Shown: positions 18,640-26,854, counted from the first letter of the stretch. The stretch: DNA of 64,000 nucleotides from Chloroflexota bacterium (GCA_016197225.1 JACPWC010000024.1:1-64000), one strand, 5' to 3'. Numbers and translations are program-made. The notes: generated by a model not told the origin, from the letters alone.

Positions 18640-19359
18640 GTGACCAAGCGACAAGAACTCAGAGCAAGGCGACAGCGCGAATCGCGGCAGCGACAACTCT
18701 ACATCATCGGCGGAATCGTGGTGGTGGCCGTCGCCATCGTAGGCTGGCTGGCTTACCAAAACTTCCGGCCCATCGGCACTTTCAAATCTGTCGAATCTAC
18801 GCCCCCGCCCAACGCCGACGGCTCGGCCATCGGCAGCGCCGACGCCAAAGTCGTTCTGCAAATCTTTGAAGACTTTCAATGCCCGATCTGCCGCCGCTTC
18901 ACCCAAGACATTGAACCGCGCATCTTGAATGACTACGTCTACACCGGCAAGGTTAGGTACGACTTCCGTCATTTCATCGTGATTGACGGCAACAAGGGCG
19001 GCAACGAGTCCCAGCGCGCCGCCGAAGCCAGCGAGTGCGCCGCCGAGCAGGGCTGGTTCTGGCCCTTTCACGATATGCTCTACACCAATCAAACGGGCGA
19101 GGCTGTGGGCGATTTTATTGACCGGCGCCTCAAGGTCTTTGCCGTTGACCTCAGCCTCGACAAAGCTAAATTCAATTCCTGTTTCGACTCGGGCAAATAT
19201 CAGAACGTGGTGGCCGCCGATTTAATCGCCGCCCGCCAGAACGGCGTCACCGGAACGCCGACGATCATCATCCCTGGCAGTGTCCCGCTAAGCGGCGCTC
19301 AGGATTACTCAGTTTACCAACAAGCCATTGACGCCGCGCTCGCGGCGGCGGGCGGCTAG
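18640..19359 (+). CDS. membrane-anchored DsbA-family thiol oxidoreductase
   Basis: A 239-residue protein with a cytoplasmic basic start (TKRQELRARRQRESRQRQ), one transmembrane anchor (~25-42) and an extracytoplasmic thioredoxin-like domain of the DsbA/BdbD (Thioredoxin_4) type. The active site is CPIC in FEDFQCPICRRF, and the cis-proline loop is GVTGTPTIII. It likely forms or isomerises disulfides in exported proteins. GTG at 18640 has a good GGAGGAAG site before it. No VKOR or DsbB partner is nearby. Confidence 0.87.
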   Translation: MTKRQELRARRQRESRQRQLYIIGGIVVVAVAIVGWLAYQNFRPIGTFKSVESTPPPNADGSAIGSADAKVVLQIFEDFQCPICRRFTQDIEPRILNDYVYTGKVRYDFRHFIVIDGNKGGNESQRAAEASECAAEQGWFWPFHDMLYTNQTGEAVGDFIDRRLKVFAVDLSLDKAKFNSCFDSGKYQNVVAADLIAARQNGVTGTPTIIIPGSVPLSGAQDYSVYQQAIDAALAAAGG

Positions 19360-19365
19360 CGCCGG

Positions 19366-19418
19366 AAAACAGTGAACAGTAAACAGGAGCGGCGTTACCA
19401 GCCGCTCACTGTTTACTG
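19366..19418. repeat. 7-nt-periodic inverted repeat with terminator-like core
   Basis: Heptamers AAAACAG, TGAACAG, TAAACAG (19366-19386) are complemented by CACTGTTTACTGG at 19407-19419. The core GAGCGGC/GCCGCTC (19387-19393 with 19401-19407) forms a strong hairpin just after the DsbA-like gene. Confidence 0.75.
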
Positions 19419-19439
19419 GTCTCTATCGAGAATAAAGCC

Positions 19440-19456
19440 AAGACCTGTCAGGTCTT
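19440..19456. repeat. short palindrome AAGACCT..AGGTCTT
   Basis: A 7-base stem with a 3-base loop lies in the gap between the DsbA-like gene and the convergent KTSC gene. It could help terminate either gene. Confidence 0.45.
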
Positions 19457-19508
19457 AGCCCAGCCCGCCCCCGGCCAGCACGGTTAAAATGTTGAGCAAC
19501 GTCCCCAT

Positions 19509-19733
19509 CTAGCCCCGCCCTCTTACTTGATAACAAGGATACGCATCTCGAACGTTGCCCACGAAAAATTTTCCCTTCGACTCGGCCTGCATGAACTGCT
19601 CGTGTACTTCAGGCGGCACGCCATCATATTGATAGGTCAGTTCATTCTTAAGCACGACTTCCAGCACCTTCGTACCGGCGTCATAACCAATGGCATAAAT
19701 GAGGCTGGACTCTACTATGATGAGTCGCATCAT
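19509..19733 (-). CDS. KTSC domain protein
   Basis: A 74-residue protein that is essentially one KTSC domain: SSLIYAIGYDAGTKVLEVVLKNELTYQYDGVPPEVHEQFMQAESKGKFFVGNVRDAYPCYQV. KTSC domains (about 60 residues) occur alone or fused to enzymes and have no settled biochemical role. The upstream neighbour on the same strand is a second, interrupted copy, so a tandem duplication is likely. Confidence 0.82.
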   Translation of the reverse strand: MMRLIIVESSLIYAIGYDAGTKVLEVVLKNELTYQYDGVPPEVHEQFMQAESKGKFFVGNVRDAYPCYQVRGRG

Positions 19734-19757
19734 TGCGCTCCTTTCAATTGCGGTCGT

Positions 19758-19982
19758 TCATCGTCGCGAACGCCTCAATTGCGAATAATCATAAACATCC
19801 CGAATATTCGCCAGAAAGTATCAGCCTTTTGACTCCGCCTTCAACAGCCCTTCATACACGTCGGGTGGCACATCGAAATATTGGTATGTGCCACCCGAAT
19901 TGAAAATAATCTCGAGGATACGTTTCTGTTGATCGTATCCAACGGCATGGATCATGCTGGAGTCAACCGTTACCAGTTCCAT
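19758..19982 (-). pseudogene. KTSC domain paralogue interrupted by an in-frame TGA
   Basis: From the ATG at 19982 (MELVTVDSSMIHAVGYDQ) the frame encodes a KTSC domain up to KAESKG and meets TGA at 19821-19823. Translation continues in the same frame as YFLANIRDVYDYSQL to a stop at 19758. The intact paralogue downstream reads ESKGKFFVGNVRDAYPCYQV at this place, so the TGA replaces a basic residue and a single CGA-to-TGA change explains it. The truncated 53-residue product lacks the last strand of the fold. A sequencing error is also possible. Confidence 0.75.
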
Positions 19983-20019
19983 TGGATTTCCCTTCTTTCC
20001 CGTTTTACGTTTCACTCAT

Positions 20020-20025
20020 TATAAT
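20020..20025 (+). promoter_or_regulatory. -10 box of leaderless comEA promoter
   Basis: TATAAT ends six bases before the ATG at 20032 and there is no ribosome binding site, indicating a leaderless transcript. Confidence 0.55.
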
Positions 20026-20031
20026 TGCCTT

Positions 20032-20637
20032 ATGCTCAAAAACTGGCGACCTTTCCTCTTCGGCCTTTCCGTGGGCCTGCTGTCGGTTCCGCTCATTCTC
20101 GTCCTTAATCGAAGACAAACCAGCATCCCGATCAAACTTGCGCCGCCGCCGCCCACCCTCACGCCCGTGCCGCTTCGCATTCACGTCACCGGCGCAGTAA
20201 GAGCGCCAGGCGTGTACGAAATGCCGGCGGGCAGTATTTTGCAGGATGTCATCAACACCGCCGGCGGCCTCACCGAAGCCGCCTCCACCGGCCAACTCAA
20301 TTTGGCCCAACTGCTCAAAGACGGCGAACAGGTTTTCATTCCTGAACTGCCGCCCACTCTGCCGCCGACTTCCACCTCGGCTCCCGGTCAGCCCACCTCA
20401 ACACCTGCGCCGCAACCCACCGCCACCACCGGCGGCCTCGGCCAACTCATCAACATCAATACCGCCACTCAAACCGAACTGGAGACTCTGCCGCGTATCG
20501 GCCCCTCCATCGCCCAGCGCATCATCGAGTATCGCAACACCAACGGCCCGTTCAACACGATTGACGAGATCAAAAACGTCAAAGGCATCGGCGACTCCAT
20601 TTTCAATGCTATTGCGCCGCTGATCACAGTCAAGTAA
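20032..20637 (+). CDS. comEA: ComEA-like DNA-binding competence protein
   Basis: A 201-residue protein with an N-terminal membrane anchor (~8-27), an SLBB-type beta-grasp domain (~45-105; IHVTGAVRAPGVYEMPAG), a Thr/Pro linker and two helix-hairpin-helix motifs (~140-201) with ININTATQTELETLPRIGPS and VKGIGDSIFNAIAP. This is the standard plan of ComEA, which binds double-stranded DNA outside the membrane and hands it to the ComEC channel. comEC is not in the window. The start at 20032 follows a TATAAT directly. Confidence 0.9.
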   Translation: MLKNWRPFLFGLSVGLLSVPLILVLNRRQTSIPIKLAPPPPTLTPVPLRIHVTGAVRAPGVYEMPAGSILQDVINTAGGLTEAASTGQLNLAQLLKDGEQVFIPELPPTLPPTSTSAPGQPTSTPAPQPTATTGGLGQLININTATQTELETLPRIGPSIAQRIIEYRNTNGPFNTIDEIKNVKGIGDSIFNAIAPLITVK

Positions 20638-20690
20638 CAATTCACAATGCTCAATGCACAATTGCCCATTATGAATTGTGCATTGTGAAC
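20637..20690. repeat. 7-nt-periodic inverted repeat (ACAATGC words)
   Basis: Four contiguous heptamers (ACAATTC, ACAATGC, TCAATGC, ACAATTG; 20637-20664) and a complementary arm GAATTGTGCATTGTGAA. It fills the gap between comEA and the GT9 gene. The same word recurs in front of the parA gene at 38539-38559. Confidence 0.8.
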
Positions 20691-20693
20691 TCC

Positions 20694-21758
20694 ATGCTCC
20701 TTGCCCTCCGCTCCCTGGCCCTCCTCAAGCCCTGCTGTTTCGGCGATGTGATGCTCACCACACCTCTGCTTGGCATTCTGCGCCGGACCTATCCTCAGGC
20801 CCGCATTGATTTCATCGTCGGCTCGCACGCTCGCGCCGCCGTGCAAGCCAACCCGCTGATTGACAACCGCATTGATTGTGGCCGAGTCGGTCAGGGCGGC
20901 TACCCGCCAGCCGACATGCTGGCCCTCATTCGAAAACTTCGCGCCGGGCGCTACGATGCCATCTTTGTGCCAGACCGTTCACCGGCGCTGGCGCTGGCCG
21001 CTTCGCTGGGCGGCGCGCACTTCTCCATTGGCCTCAGCAGCGGCTGGCGCGGCCTGCCCTACAACTATCGCGTGCCGGTCTCGCCCGGCGACGTTCGCCA
21101 CGAAGCCGATCTCTATCTCGATCTTGCCCGCGCCCTCAACATCTCCACCGAGTATGCCGCCGTCGAATACACCCCGCCTGCCGACGACCGCAAAGCCGCC
21201 CTTCACATACTTGAACAACACAACCTCTTTGATAAGGCGTTTATTTTGATACACCCCGGCGGCGGCCAGAACCCGGGTATGACCTTCCACGAAAAGCGAT
21301 GGCCGCCGCCCAACTTCGCCCGGCTGGCGGCGCAACTCATGCGCGAGACCGGGTTGGCCGTCGCCCTGGTGGGCGGCCTGGGCGATGACCCGATCCTGGC
21401 CGCCGTCAAAGGCCTCATCAACCTCCCTCTCGCCGACTTTGGCCCGCGACCCTGGGGCCAGATTGGCGCGCTGGCCGAACGTTGCGCTTTGTACATTGGC
21501 AACGACACCGGCGCGACTCACATGGCGGTCGGCGCCGGGACGCGCGTGGTTATGATCCTCGGCCCCAGTGACCCGCGCCGCTACGCGCCTTACGGCCCGC
21601 GCAACTGGGTGAACTATGTTTGGCGCGAGTGGCGCGTGCCCGCCGCCGGGGTGAGCGCCGGAGCGCCCGGCTTCTCGTGGGATAATGGCGCGACTGTGGA
21701 AGATGTTTTTGAAACGGTGATGCATTTGCTGTATCTTGGCGCGCACAAACCATCTTGA
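20694..21758 (+). CDS. glycosyltransferase family 9 (heptosyltransferase-like)
   Basis: A 354-residue GT-B enzyme resembling ADP-heptose:LPS heptosyltransferases. The ATG at 20694 gives LALLKPCCFGDVMLTTPLLG, the usual N-terminal motif, and the second Rossmann domain has ILIHPGGGQNPG and YIGNDTGATHMAVGAGT, the nucleotide-sugar binding region. A Chloroflexota cell probably lacks LPS, so the acceptor is more likely another surface glycan. A frame start six codons upstream lies in repeat DNA and is rejected. Confidence 0.83.
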   Translation: MLLALRSLALLKPCCFGDVMLTTPLLGILRRTYPQARIDFIVGSHARAAVQANPLIDNRIDCGRVGQGGYPPADMLALIRKLRAGRYDAIFVPDRSPALALAASLGGAHFSIGLSSGWRGLPYNYRVPVSPGDVRHEADLYLDLARALNISTEYAAVEYTPPADDRKAALHILEQHNLFDKAFILIHPGGGQNPGMTFHEKRWPPPNFARLAAQLMRETGLAVALVGGLGDDPILAAVKGLINLPLADFGPRPWGQIGALAERCALYIGNDTGATHMAVGAGTRVVMILGPSDPRRYAPYGPRNWVNYVWREWRVPAAGVSAGAPGFSWDNGATVEDVFETVMHLLYLGAHKPS

Positions 21759-21773
21759 AGAACCAAGCCAGAA

Positions 21774-21852
21774 TCGTCAACGGATTTACCGGATTGAGCG
21801 GATTTGTTTCTTAATTCAATCCGGTAAATCCGCGCGAAGCGTCCGTTGACGA
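21774..21852. repeat. 24-bp perfect palindrome disrupted by a 13-base insert
   Basis: The left arm 21774-21797 matches the complement of 21816-21852 exactly once 13 bases are removed from the right arm. These are the 9-mer CGCGAAGCG (21833-21841) plus one of the two flanking TCCG copies (21829-21832, 21842-21845). It lies in the 144-base gap between the GT9 gene and the Het-C-like gene. Confidence 0.85.
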
Positions 21853-21902
21853 AAACAAACCACACTACCAGCTACTTTGCCGCGCAATTCCCGCCCACTC
21901 TC

Positions 21903-22526
21903 ATGATCGCCAAATATCACATCGCCGTCCTCACCGAAACAATCGGCTCACATTTTTCACCCGCCGCTCTGGGGCAAATCATTGAAGCCAATCTTGGGCA
22001 GGACAGGGGCCTCAATCAACTCAAATGGCACGTTCATTTCGATAACTGCGCCTTTGCCAAAGGCCGGGCTTACGTCGAAGAACAGCATGCCCTCATCGCC
22101 GGAACCGACGACCCGGCCATCATGCGGGCCGCCTTTGGCCGCCTCAGCCACGCCATCCAGGATTTCTACTCGCACTCCAACTACGTTGACTTGTGGCTGG
22201 AATCCAACGGCGGCTTTGCCAACACCTGTCCCGAAGACATCAACGGCCTCGACCCGGCTCTGCTCAACCACCCCGGCCTGACTTCTGGCTACTTTTATTT
22301 GTGGCGCGACATCATATATTATTTGCCCATCGTTGATCGTTTTGCTAAAAAGCATCTGGTCTTTCCCGGCTCACACGAAGCCATGAACCTTGACGCCCCA
22401 AGCACCGGCCCCAAATTTCCCTATTCGATCATTGCCGCCAAACAGCGGACGTTGTCTGAGTATCAACGCGCAACACAGGCGCTCGGCCCGGAGCGCGCCG
22501 CCCGGTTTCACGGCGCTCTTTTGTAA
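21903..22526 (+). CDS. Het-C/zinc-dependent phospholipase C-like protein, probably truncated
   Basis: A 207-residue all-helical protein with histidines and acids spaced as in zinc-dependent phospholipase C/Het-C relatives: HIAVLTETIG, HVHFDNC and the diagnostic SHAIQDFYSHSNYVDLW, followed by PSTGPKFPYSII. ATG at 21903 is chosen; upstream in-frame starts run into the palindrome. The stop TAA is formed by the first bases of a 70-base inverted-repeat element, and the reading frame appears to resume beyond it. No signal peptide is visible. Enzyme activity is a guess. Confidence 0.6.
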   Translation: MIAKYHIAVLTETIGSHFSPAALGQIIEANLGQDRGLNQLKWHVHFDNCAFAKGRAYVEEQHALIAGTDDPAIMRAAFGRLSHAIQDFYSHSNYVDLWLESNGGFANTCPEDINGLDPALLNHPGLTSGYFYLWRDIIYYLPIVDRFAKKHLVFPGSHEAMNLDAPSTGPKFPYSIIAAKQRTLSEYQRATQALGPERAARFHGALL

Positions 22527-22592
22527 GGGCGAAGCATTCGGAGCATTGTCTTGGCGAACGACCAGGCTAACATCCGAATGCTTCGCCCCTAC
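22523..22592. mobile_element. 70-base palindromic element, copy 1
   Basis: The left arm starts GTAAGGGCGAAGCATTCGGA (22523-22542) and the right arm is its near-complement TCCGAATGCTTCGCCCCTAC (22573-22592), around a 30-base loop. Copies 2 and 3 are at 42944-43013 and 62656-62726. The copy provides the stop codon of the upstream gene and lies directly before a reading frame with no start codon. Confidence 0.75.
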
Positions 22593-23584
22593 TGACGCAA
22601 TATAGGAACAAGATCAAGCCGCGCTTCACCATCCTCGACAACTGGGCCAAAGGCCGTTGCCCGGTATGCAACGCCTCGCCCCTGCAAATCGTCCGCGCGT
22701 CCGCCGCGCCCGATCAACTTGTCTGCCCCAAATGCGGCCTGGCCTGCGAGGTGGAAGAGGGCGGCTCGCGCATTCGCCCAAAGCAAGTGCCGGCCAGCCT
22801 CGGCCACCGGGGGCAGTTGGCGGCCAATATGTGGGTGACGGTTGACGAGCTACGGGCGCTGGCGCATCAAACGCCGCAAGCCGTTCAACCCACAGAGGCG
22901 GCTACCCCTGAGAGCGTCATCAGGCAAGCCCGGAAACTTTACGCGCTCGGCAACTCAGTCAGGCAGATCAAAACGATCCTCGAAGAGTCCAAAGCAACGC
23001 CCGATCAAATTGAAGCCGCGCTGGCCGAGGTGAGGCAACTGGATCGCAGGAAGCGCGAGAGCAACCAGCGAAGCCTGTGGCTGATGGGGAGCGCGGGCGC
23101 GATGTTCTTCTTGTTGCTGGCCGGGGTAGCCGCCGTGGTGGTGTTGAGGCCGGAACTGCGCCCCTCCCCGGCCACGCTCCGGCCCGGTGCGCCGGCGAAT
23201 GGACAACCGCCTGCCGCCACTGCCGCGCCCGGCTTTCCAAATTTGAATCTGCCTTCGGTGATTCCAACCGATGCGCTTGCGACGGTAGCGGCCCAGCCGA
23301 CAACGGGCGTGCAACAGGGCGTGGGGCCAGAGGCCAGTAAATGCCCGGTCACGCCTGTCAGCGCGGCGCGGTTGTTCGGCGGCGAGCCGGATTATTGGAG
23401 CGAGAACAACGACTTTGGCCGGGCGTGGGTGATGTTGGCCGCAAGCGCGCCGCTGACGATCCGAGTGCCGGCCAACATGTCGGCGGGTTATATGAGAATC
23501 AACGAAGGCCTGGAGATGATCTCGGTCGTCGGCCCGGCCACGCTGACTAACGTCAATTTTGTGACGATCTCATGTGAGCAGTAA
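22592..23584 (+). pseudogene. zinc-ribbon/single-TM protein lacking a start codon (3' part of a split gene?)
   Basis: The open frame after the palindromic element encodes a zinc ribbon (GRCPVC ... LVCPKCGLAC), a helical SHOCT-like segment (PESVIRQARKLYALGNSVRQI), a transmembrane helix (MFFLLLAGVAAVVVL), a Pro/Ala linker and a C-terminal beta domain with one pair of cysteines. From the in-frame TAA at 22568 to the ribbon there is no ATG, GTG or TTG; the first GTG (22751) falls after the ribbon. Removing 71 bases at the element joins it in frame with the Het-C-like gene. Translation from 22751 would give a 277-residue ribbon-less protein. Confidence 0.55.
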
Positions 23585-23614
23585 AAGCATTGGCCCCCTC
23601 AAGTAATCAGCGTC

Positions 23615-23658
23615 CTGAGCGGAGCGGCGACCCTTCGGCTTCACTTCGTTCCGCTCAG
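23615..23658. repeat. inverted repeat CTGAGCGGA..TCCGCTCAG
   Basis: A 9-base stem around a 26-base loop lies in the gap before the MaoC gene. It resembles dispersed CTGAGCGGAGCG words and is possibly a terminator. Confidence 0.5.
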
Positions 23659-23730
23659 GGTGCTACACTTGTGAGTAACACGATTGGATAAAATCACTTG
23701 CGAACAAAACTTTCTTGAAAGGGATAAACT

Positions 23731-24198
23731 ATGATTGAAACTTCTCGCCCGCGTGGCCGCTACTTTGAAGAGTTCGCCGTCGGCGACAAAATTACCACCG
23801 CCGGACGCACCGTCACCGAAACCGACATTGTCGGCTTTGCCGGGCTGTCCGGCGATTTCAACCAGATTCACGTTGACGATGAGTTTGCCAAAGGCTCGGT
23901 GTTCAAGCAACGCGTGGCGCACGGCCTGCTGGGTCTCTCGATTGCCTCCGGCCTGGCGGTGCAGACCGGCTTCATGGAAGGCACGATCATGGCTCTCCGC
24001 GAGTTGCAGGAATGGAAGTTCAGCAACCCGATTTTCATCGGCGACACGATCCACGTTGAGATTGAGGTGCTGGAGTTGAAAGCCATGCCCCGGCTGGGCG
24101 GCGGGCTGGTGACGATTAAGTTGACGGTGAAGAATCAGAAGGGCGAGACGGCGCAACAGGGGAAGTGGTTGGCGTTGATGTTGAGTCAGCCGAAATAG
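23731..24198 (+). CDS. MaoC-like (R)-enoyl-CoA hydratase
   Basis: A 155-residue hot-dog-fold protein. The hydratase-2 motif is intact: GDFNQIHVDDEFAKGSVFKQRVAHGLL, with the catalytic Asp and His five residues apart. It probably hydrates trans-2-enoyl-CoA in fatty acid or polyhydroxyalkanoate metabolism. GAAAGGGAT precedes the ATG. It is a single-domain protein of normal length with no linked acyl-CoA gene nearby, so the pathway is undefined. Confidence 0.88.
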   Translation: MIETSRPRGRYFEEFAVGDKITTAGRTVTETDIVGFAGLSGDFNQIHVDDEFAKGSVFKQRVAHGLLGLSIASGLAVQTGFMEGTIMALRELQEWKFSNPIFIGDTIHVEIEVLELKAMPRLGGGLVTIKLTVKNQKGETAQQGKWLALMLSQPK

Positions 24199-24233
24199 AG
24201 GACAACGGATTCGGCGAATTCGGCGGATTACAG

Positions 24234-24263
24234 CCTCCCGAAGGTTGAGGAACCTTCGGGAGG
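24234..24263. terminator. bidirectional terminator hairpin
   Basis: A perfect 13-base stem, CCTCCCGAAGGTT (24234-24246) with 24251-24263, lies between the convergent MaoC and glycosidase genes. Confidence 0.7.
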
Positions 24264-24272
24264 TTGTGTTTA

Positions 24273-25646
24273 TCAATGATCCGCTGTCGGCACGATCTCG
24301 ATCAGCACCCAGGGCGAGCCGCCGATGAAGCAACCGTCGTCGGGGTCGCAGGCGGCGGGCGGCAGGACGAGTTTGTAGTTGCCCTGCGCGTCAACGGTGA
24401 GCGAGTGCGCTTCGCCTTGAGCGTCGAAGAGGGTGGCATTGACGGCGTTCGGCGTCGGGCGCAGTTTGAGAGTCACGGGCTTGTCGCCACGCGCCCAGGT
24501 CACGCGGGTGATCGCCCCACCCCGATCCAGCTTGACGATGAAGTAGTTGGGCTTATCGGTGAGAGTCGCGCTCCTGGCCGACGTGAAGTGGGTGGTGACG
24601 ACGCGCAAGGCTTCGAGCGCGGGACGCGGCGAACCGTCGGGCCGGATGAGGCCGTAAGAATAAGGGTCGCCGCCCGGCAAAGCAGTGACAGGCGTCTCGT
24701 CAAAAAATTTGTAGACGGCGACCCGTTCGGCCCCGGCGGCCAACGCCAGAGCGTTGACCTGAATCACAAAGGCCGATTGTTGTTCCATCGTGACGGGCAA
24801 CAGAGGCGGGTTCACCACCGGATACTTTGGATCGTCAACCGGCGGCGCATTGGTCTCATTCACCCAGATCGGTTGCTTCAATCCATATCCAGCTAAAATC
24901 CCACGATAGGCTTTGAGGATGATGTAAACGTCGTCGGTCTTGAAGTAGACGTGGGCGGTTGCCACGTCAAAATAGAAGTTGTGGCTGGCGGCCTCCGGGT
25001 CTTCGCCGATCCGTTCGAGCAGGCGGCTGAGGTAGAGCGGGCGGTTATTCACCACGTCATGCCAGTAAGTCATCCCAGCCAGGTGAATGACGGCGTCCGG
25101 GTCAACTTCTTTGGCAACGAGATACGCGGTCTTGAGCAGGCGATAGTAGTCGTCCACTGAACCGGCGAACTGCGCGCCCGTGTCTTCAATGGCGATGTCG
25201 GGTTCGTTCCAGATGATCCAGTGTTTGATCTGGCTCTTGTGCTCGGCGACGATGCGGCGCACGAAGTTAGCCCACAGGTTGGCCGGATCGTCGTAGGGCA
25301 AGTCCAGGCCGCGTGGCGGGCCGCCGATGGGAATGGTGTCGGTTGCCCAGCGCGGCGTGCCCATGAGAATCGCCGTCATCTCGCGGCCAGCGGATTCGGC
25401 GTCAACCAACCGTTGCGCTTCGTCGGCTGGCGCTTTCCACTCGTCCGGCCCGTTCGGCTGGCGCGCGTCCCAGCGGATGACCATGCGATCCCAGCCCAGA
25501 CGCAAATCTGCCGCCTGCTCAGGGGCCATGTAGGCTTCAACTGCGCCGAAGCGCGGGTCAGGCGGGTCGGGCGGTTTGGCAGCGGCAAGCGTGCTGGTGA
25601 GAAGAGTGAGGCTGAGGAAGAGTTGAATGGCGCGGCGAGAGTTCAC
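24273..25646 (-). CDS. secreted clan-A glycoside hydrolase-like protein
   Basis: A 457-residue TIM-barrel protein resembling GH39 and related clan-A enzymes. The GTG at 25646 (VNSRRAIQLFLSLTLLTSTLAAA) creates a clean signal peptide and has AAAGG in front; an upstream TTG would add 14 unlikely residues. Putative acid/base Glu is in HWIIWNEPD and the nucleophile in IWVNETNAPP, at barrel strands 4 and 7. A beta-sandwich tail follows (~370-457). Substrate unknown; a xylan-, mannan- or glucan-like polysaccharide is plausible. Confidence 0.75.
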   Translation of the reverse strand: MNSRRAIQLFLSLTLLTSTLAAAKPPDPPDPRFGAVEAYMAPEQAADLRLGWDRMVIRWDARQPNGPDEWKAPADEAQRLVDAESAGREMTAILMGTPRWATDTIPIGGPPRGLDLPYDDPANLWANFVRRIVAEHKSQIKHWIIWNEPDIAIEDTGAQFAGSVDDYYRLLKTAYLVAKEVDPDAVIHLAGMTYWHDVVNNRPLYLSRLLERIGEDPEAASHNFYFDVATAHVYFKTDDVYIILKAYRGILAGYGLKQPIWVNETNAPPVDDPKYPVVNPPLLPVTMEQQSAFVIQVNALALAAGAERVAVYKFFDETPVTALPGGDPYSYGLIRPDGSPRPALEALRVVTTHFTSARSATLTDKPNYFIVKLDRGGAITRVTWARGDKPVTLKLRPTPNAVNATLFDAQGEAHSLTVDAQGNYKLVLPPAACDPDDGCFIGGSPWVLIEIVPTADH

Positions 25647-25762
25647 AACAAACCTTTGGGCATCAACAATGGGCCGGGTATAACTCAAACATTAGCAGAA
25701 CGCTGTCAGTGTTTGGTCAAAGGTTTTGCAAAGCAGGCGATAACTGCTCAGAGAATAAAATC

Positions 25763-25843
25763 AGGACGCAGATTTCGCAGATGAACGCAGATAAAAAGAT
25801 GCCAGCAAAAATCTGCGCGAAGCGTCTGCGTTTATCTGCGTCC
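25763..25843. repeat. CGCAGAT inverted repeat carrying a CGCGAAGCG insert
   Basis: The left arm contains GGACGCAGAT and ACGCAGAT; the right arm contains their complements. The right arm is interrupted by CGCGAAGCG (25816-25824) flanked by TCTG on both sides (25812-25815, 25825-25828). It lies in the 285-base gap between the glycosidase and the MBL gene. Confidence 0.8.
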
Positions 25844-25876
25844 AGTACTTGGCCTGAATAGCTACAGTCGGTGAAG

Positions 25877-25882
25877 TATAAT
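25877..25882 (+). promoter_or_regulatory. -10 box upstream of the MBL gene
   Basis: TATAAT, 50 bases before the ATG at 25932. Confidence 0.4.
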
Positions 25883-25931
25883 CTTTGACGTTTGTCGTTT
25901 CACTCCCACACCTCCACACTCCCAAACTCAA

Positions 25932-26735
25932 ATGCCTCACCTCATCCAACTCCCCACCCCCTTCCCGGTCGGCCCGGTGAATGTTTACCTGCTCGAAGGA
26001 GAACCGCTCACATTGATTGACTGCGGCCCCAAGCACCCCGAGACACTGGCCGCGCTCGAAGCCGGGCTGGCCGAACACGGCCATCGCCTCGAAGACATCC
26101 GCCAACTGATCATCACTCACCACCACATGGATCACGTCGGGCTGGCGAAAACCGTCGTCGAGCGTTCGGGCGCAAGCCTGCTCACCCATCCCTTCAACGT
26201 CCCCTACTTTGCAGATTACGAAGCCGAGCGCAAACGCCATCTGCCTTTCTAGAATCGGCTTGACGTACCAGAAGTCCACGTCCCACTTCTCCGTCTTGGC
26301 GAACAATTTCACTCCGTCGAACCGCCGACGCACGTTGGCCCATTCCAGCGGCGAAACCAATCGTTGGGCCCCATACGAAAGCTCCGCCCGCGCCCGAAGC
26401 GTCTGGTTGAATACATCCATCACATGAAGCGCATGGCGGCCCTCAAGCCGGTCATCACCTACCCCGGCCACGGCGAGCCGGTACACGACGTGCCCGCCCT
26501 GGTTCGCAAGCGGGTGGCCTTCCACCGCCGCCGCGCCGACAAAATCCACGACGTGCTTTGCGCTGGGCAACTCACGCTGTGGGAGCTTACCCGGCCCATC
26601 TTTCCCAAATTGAAGCGCGGGATGGATTATTTTCTGGCGCTGTCTGAGATTGTGGGGCATTTGGATATTTTGGTGGACGAGGGGCGAGTGGCGGCGAGTG
26701 AGGATGGAACGGTGGTGAAGTGGAGGGCGTCTTGA
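25932..26735 (+). pseudogene. MBL-fold hydrolase with its middle replaced by foreign DNA
   Basis: The first ~100 residues (MPHLIQLPTPFPVGPVNVYLL ... ITHHHMDHVG) carry the metallo-beta-lactamase zinc motif HHHMDH. The frame stops at 26252 shortly after YEAERKR. The family's C-terminal part resumes near 26410 (YIHHMKRMAALKPVITYPGHGEP) and ends at 26735. The stretch between is about half as long as expected and reads on the opposite strand as a piece of an alginate-export-like protein. The product cannot be a functional MBL enzyme because the middle His/Asp ligands are missing. Confidence 0.7.
26253..26405 (-). pseudogene. internal fragment of an alginate-export-family gene
   Basis: On the minus strand this ~150-base stretch encodes RAELSYGAQRLVSPLEWANV, then RRRFDGVKLFAKTEKWDVDF and WYVKPILE. 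The pattern YGxxRLVSPxxWANxRRxFDGxK is what I recall from alginate-export porin-like proteins of Planctomycetes and other outer-membrane bacteria. It has neither start nor end and is flanked on both sides by MBL coding sequence on the other strand. Confidence 0.6.
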
Positions 26736-26848
26736 AGGTTCTTTCGAGAGCAGAGGTGAAGGAGGGTGGATTAGATTTTGCCCCTCCCCCACCCGGCTTG
26801 CGCTACAACGAAACTCTCCCTTTCAGCAATACGCCATACGCTTTACGC

Positions 26849-26854
26849 TATAAT
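26849..26854 (+). promoter_or_regulatory. -10 box of leaderless PBP promoter
   Basis: TATAAT ends seven bases before the ATG at 26862; no ribosome binding site. Confidence 0.55.

Noticed and set aside
19821-19823. TGA in the KTSC paralogue as selenocysteine
   Set aside because: The aligned residue in the intact copy is Lys, not Cys, and no SECIS-like hairpin follows the codon.
25761-26792. 343-codon minus-strand frame across the MBL locus
   Set aside because: Most of it is the complement of MBL coding sequence and repeat DNA; only the central ~50 codons resemble a real protein, and these are reported as a fragment.
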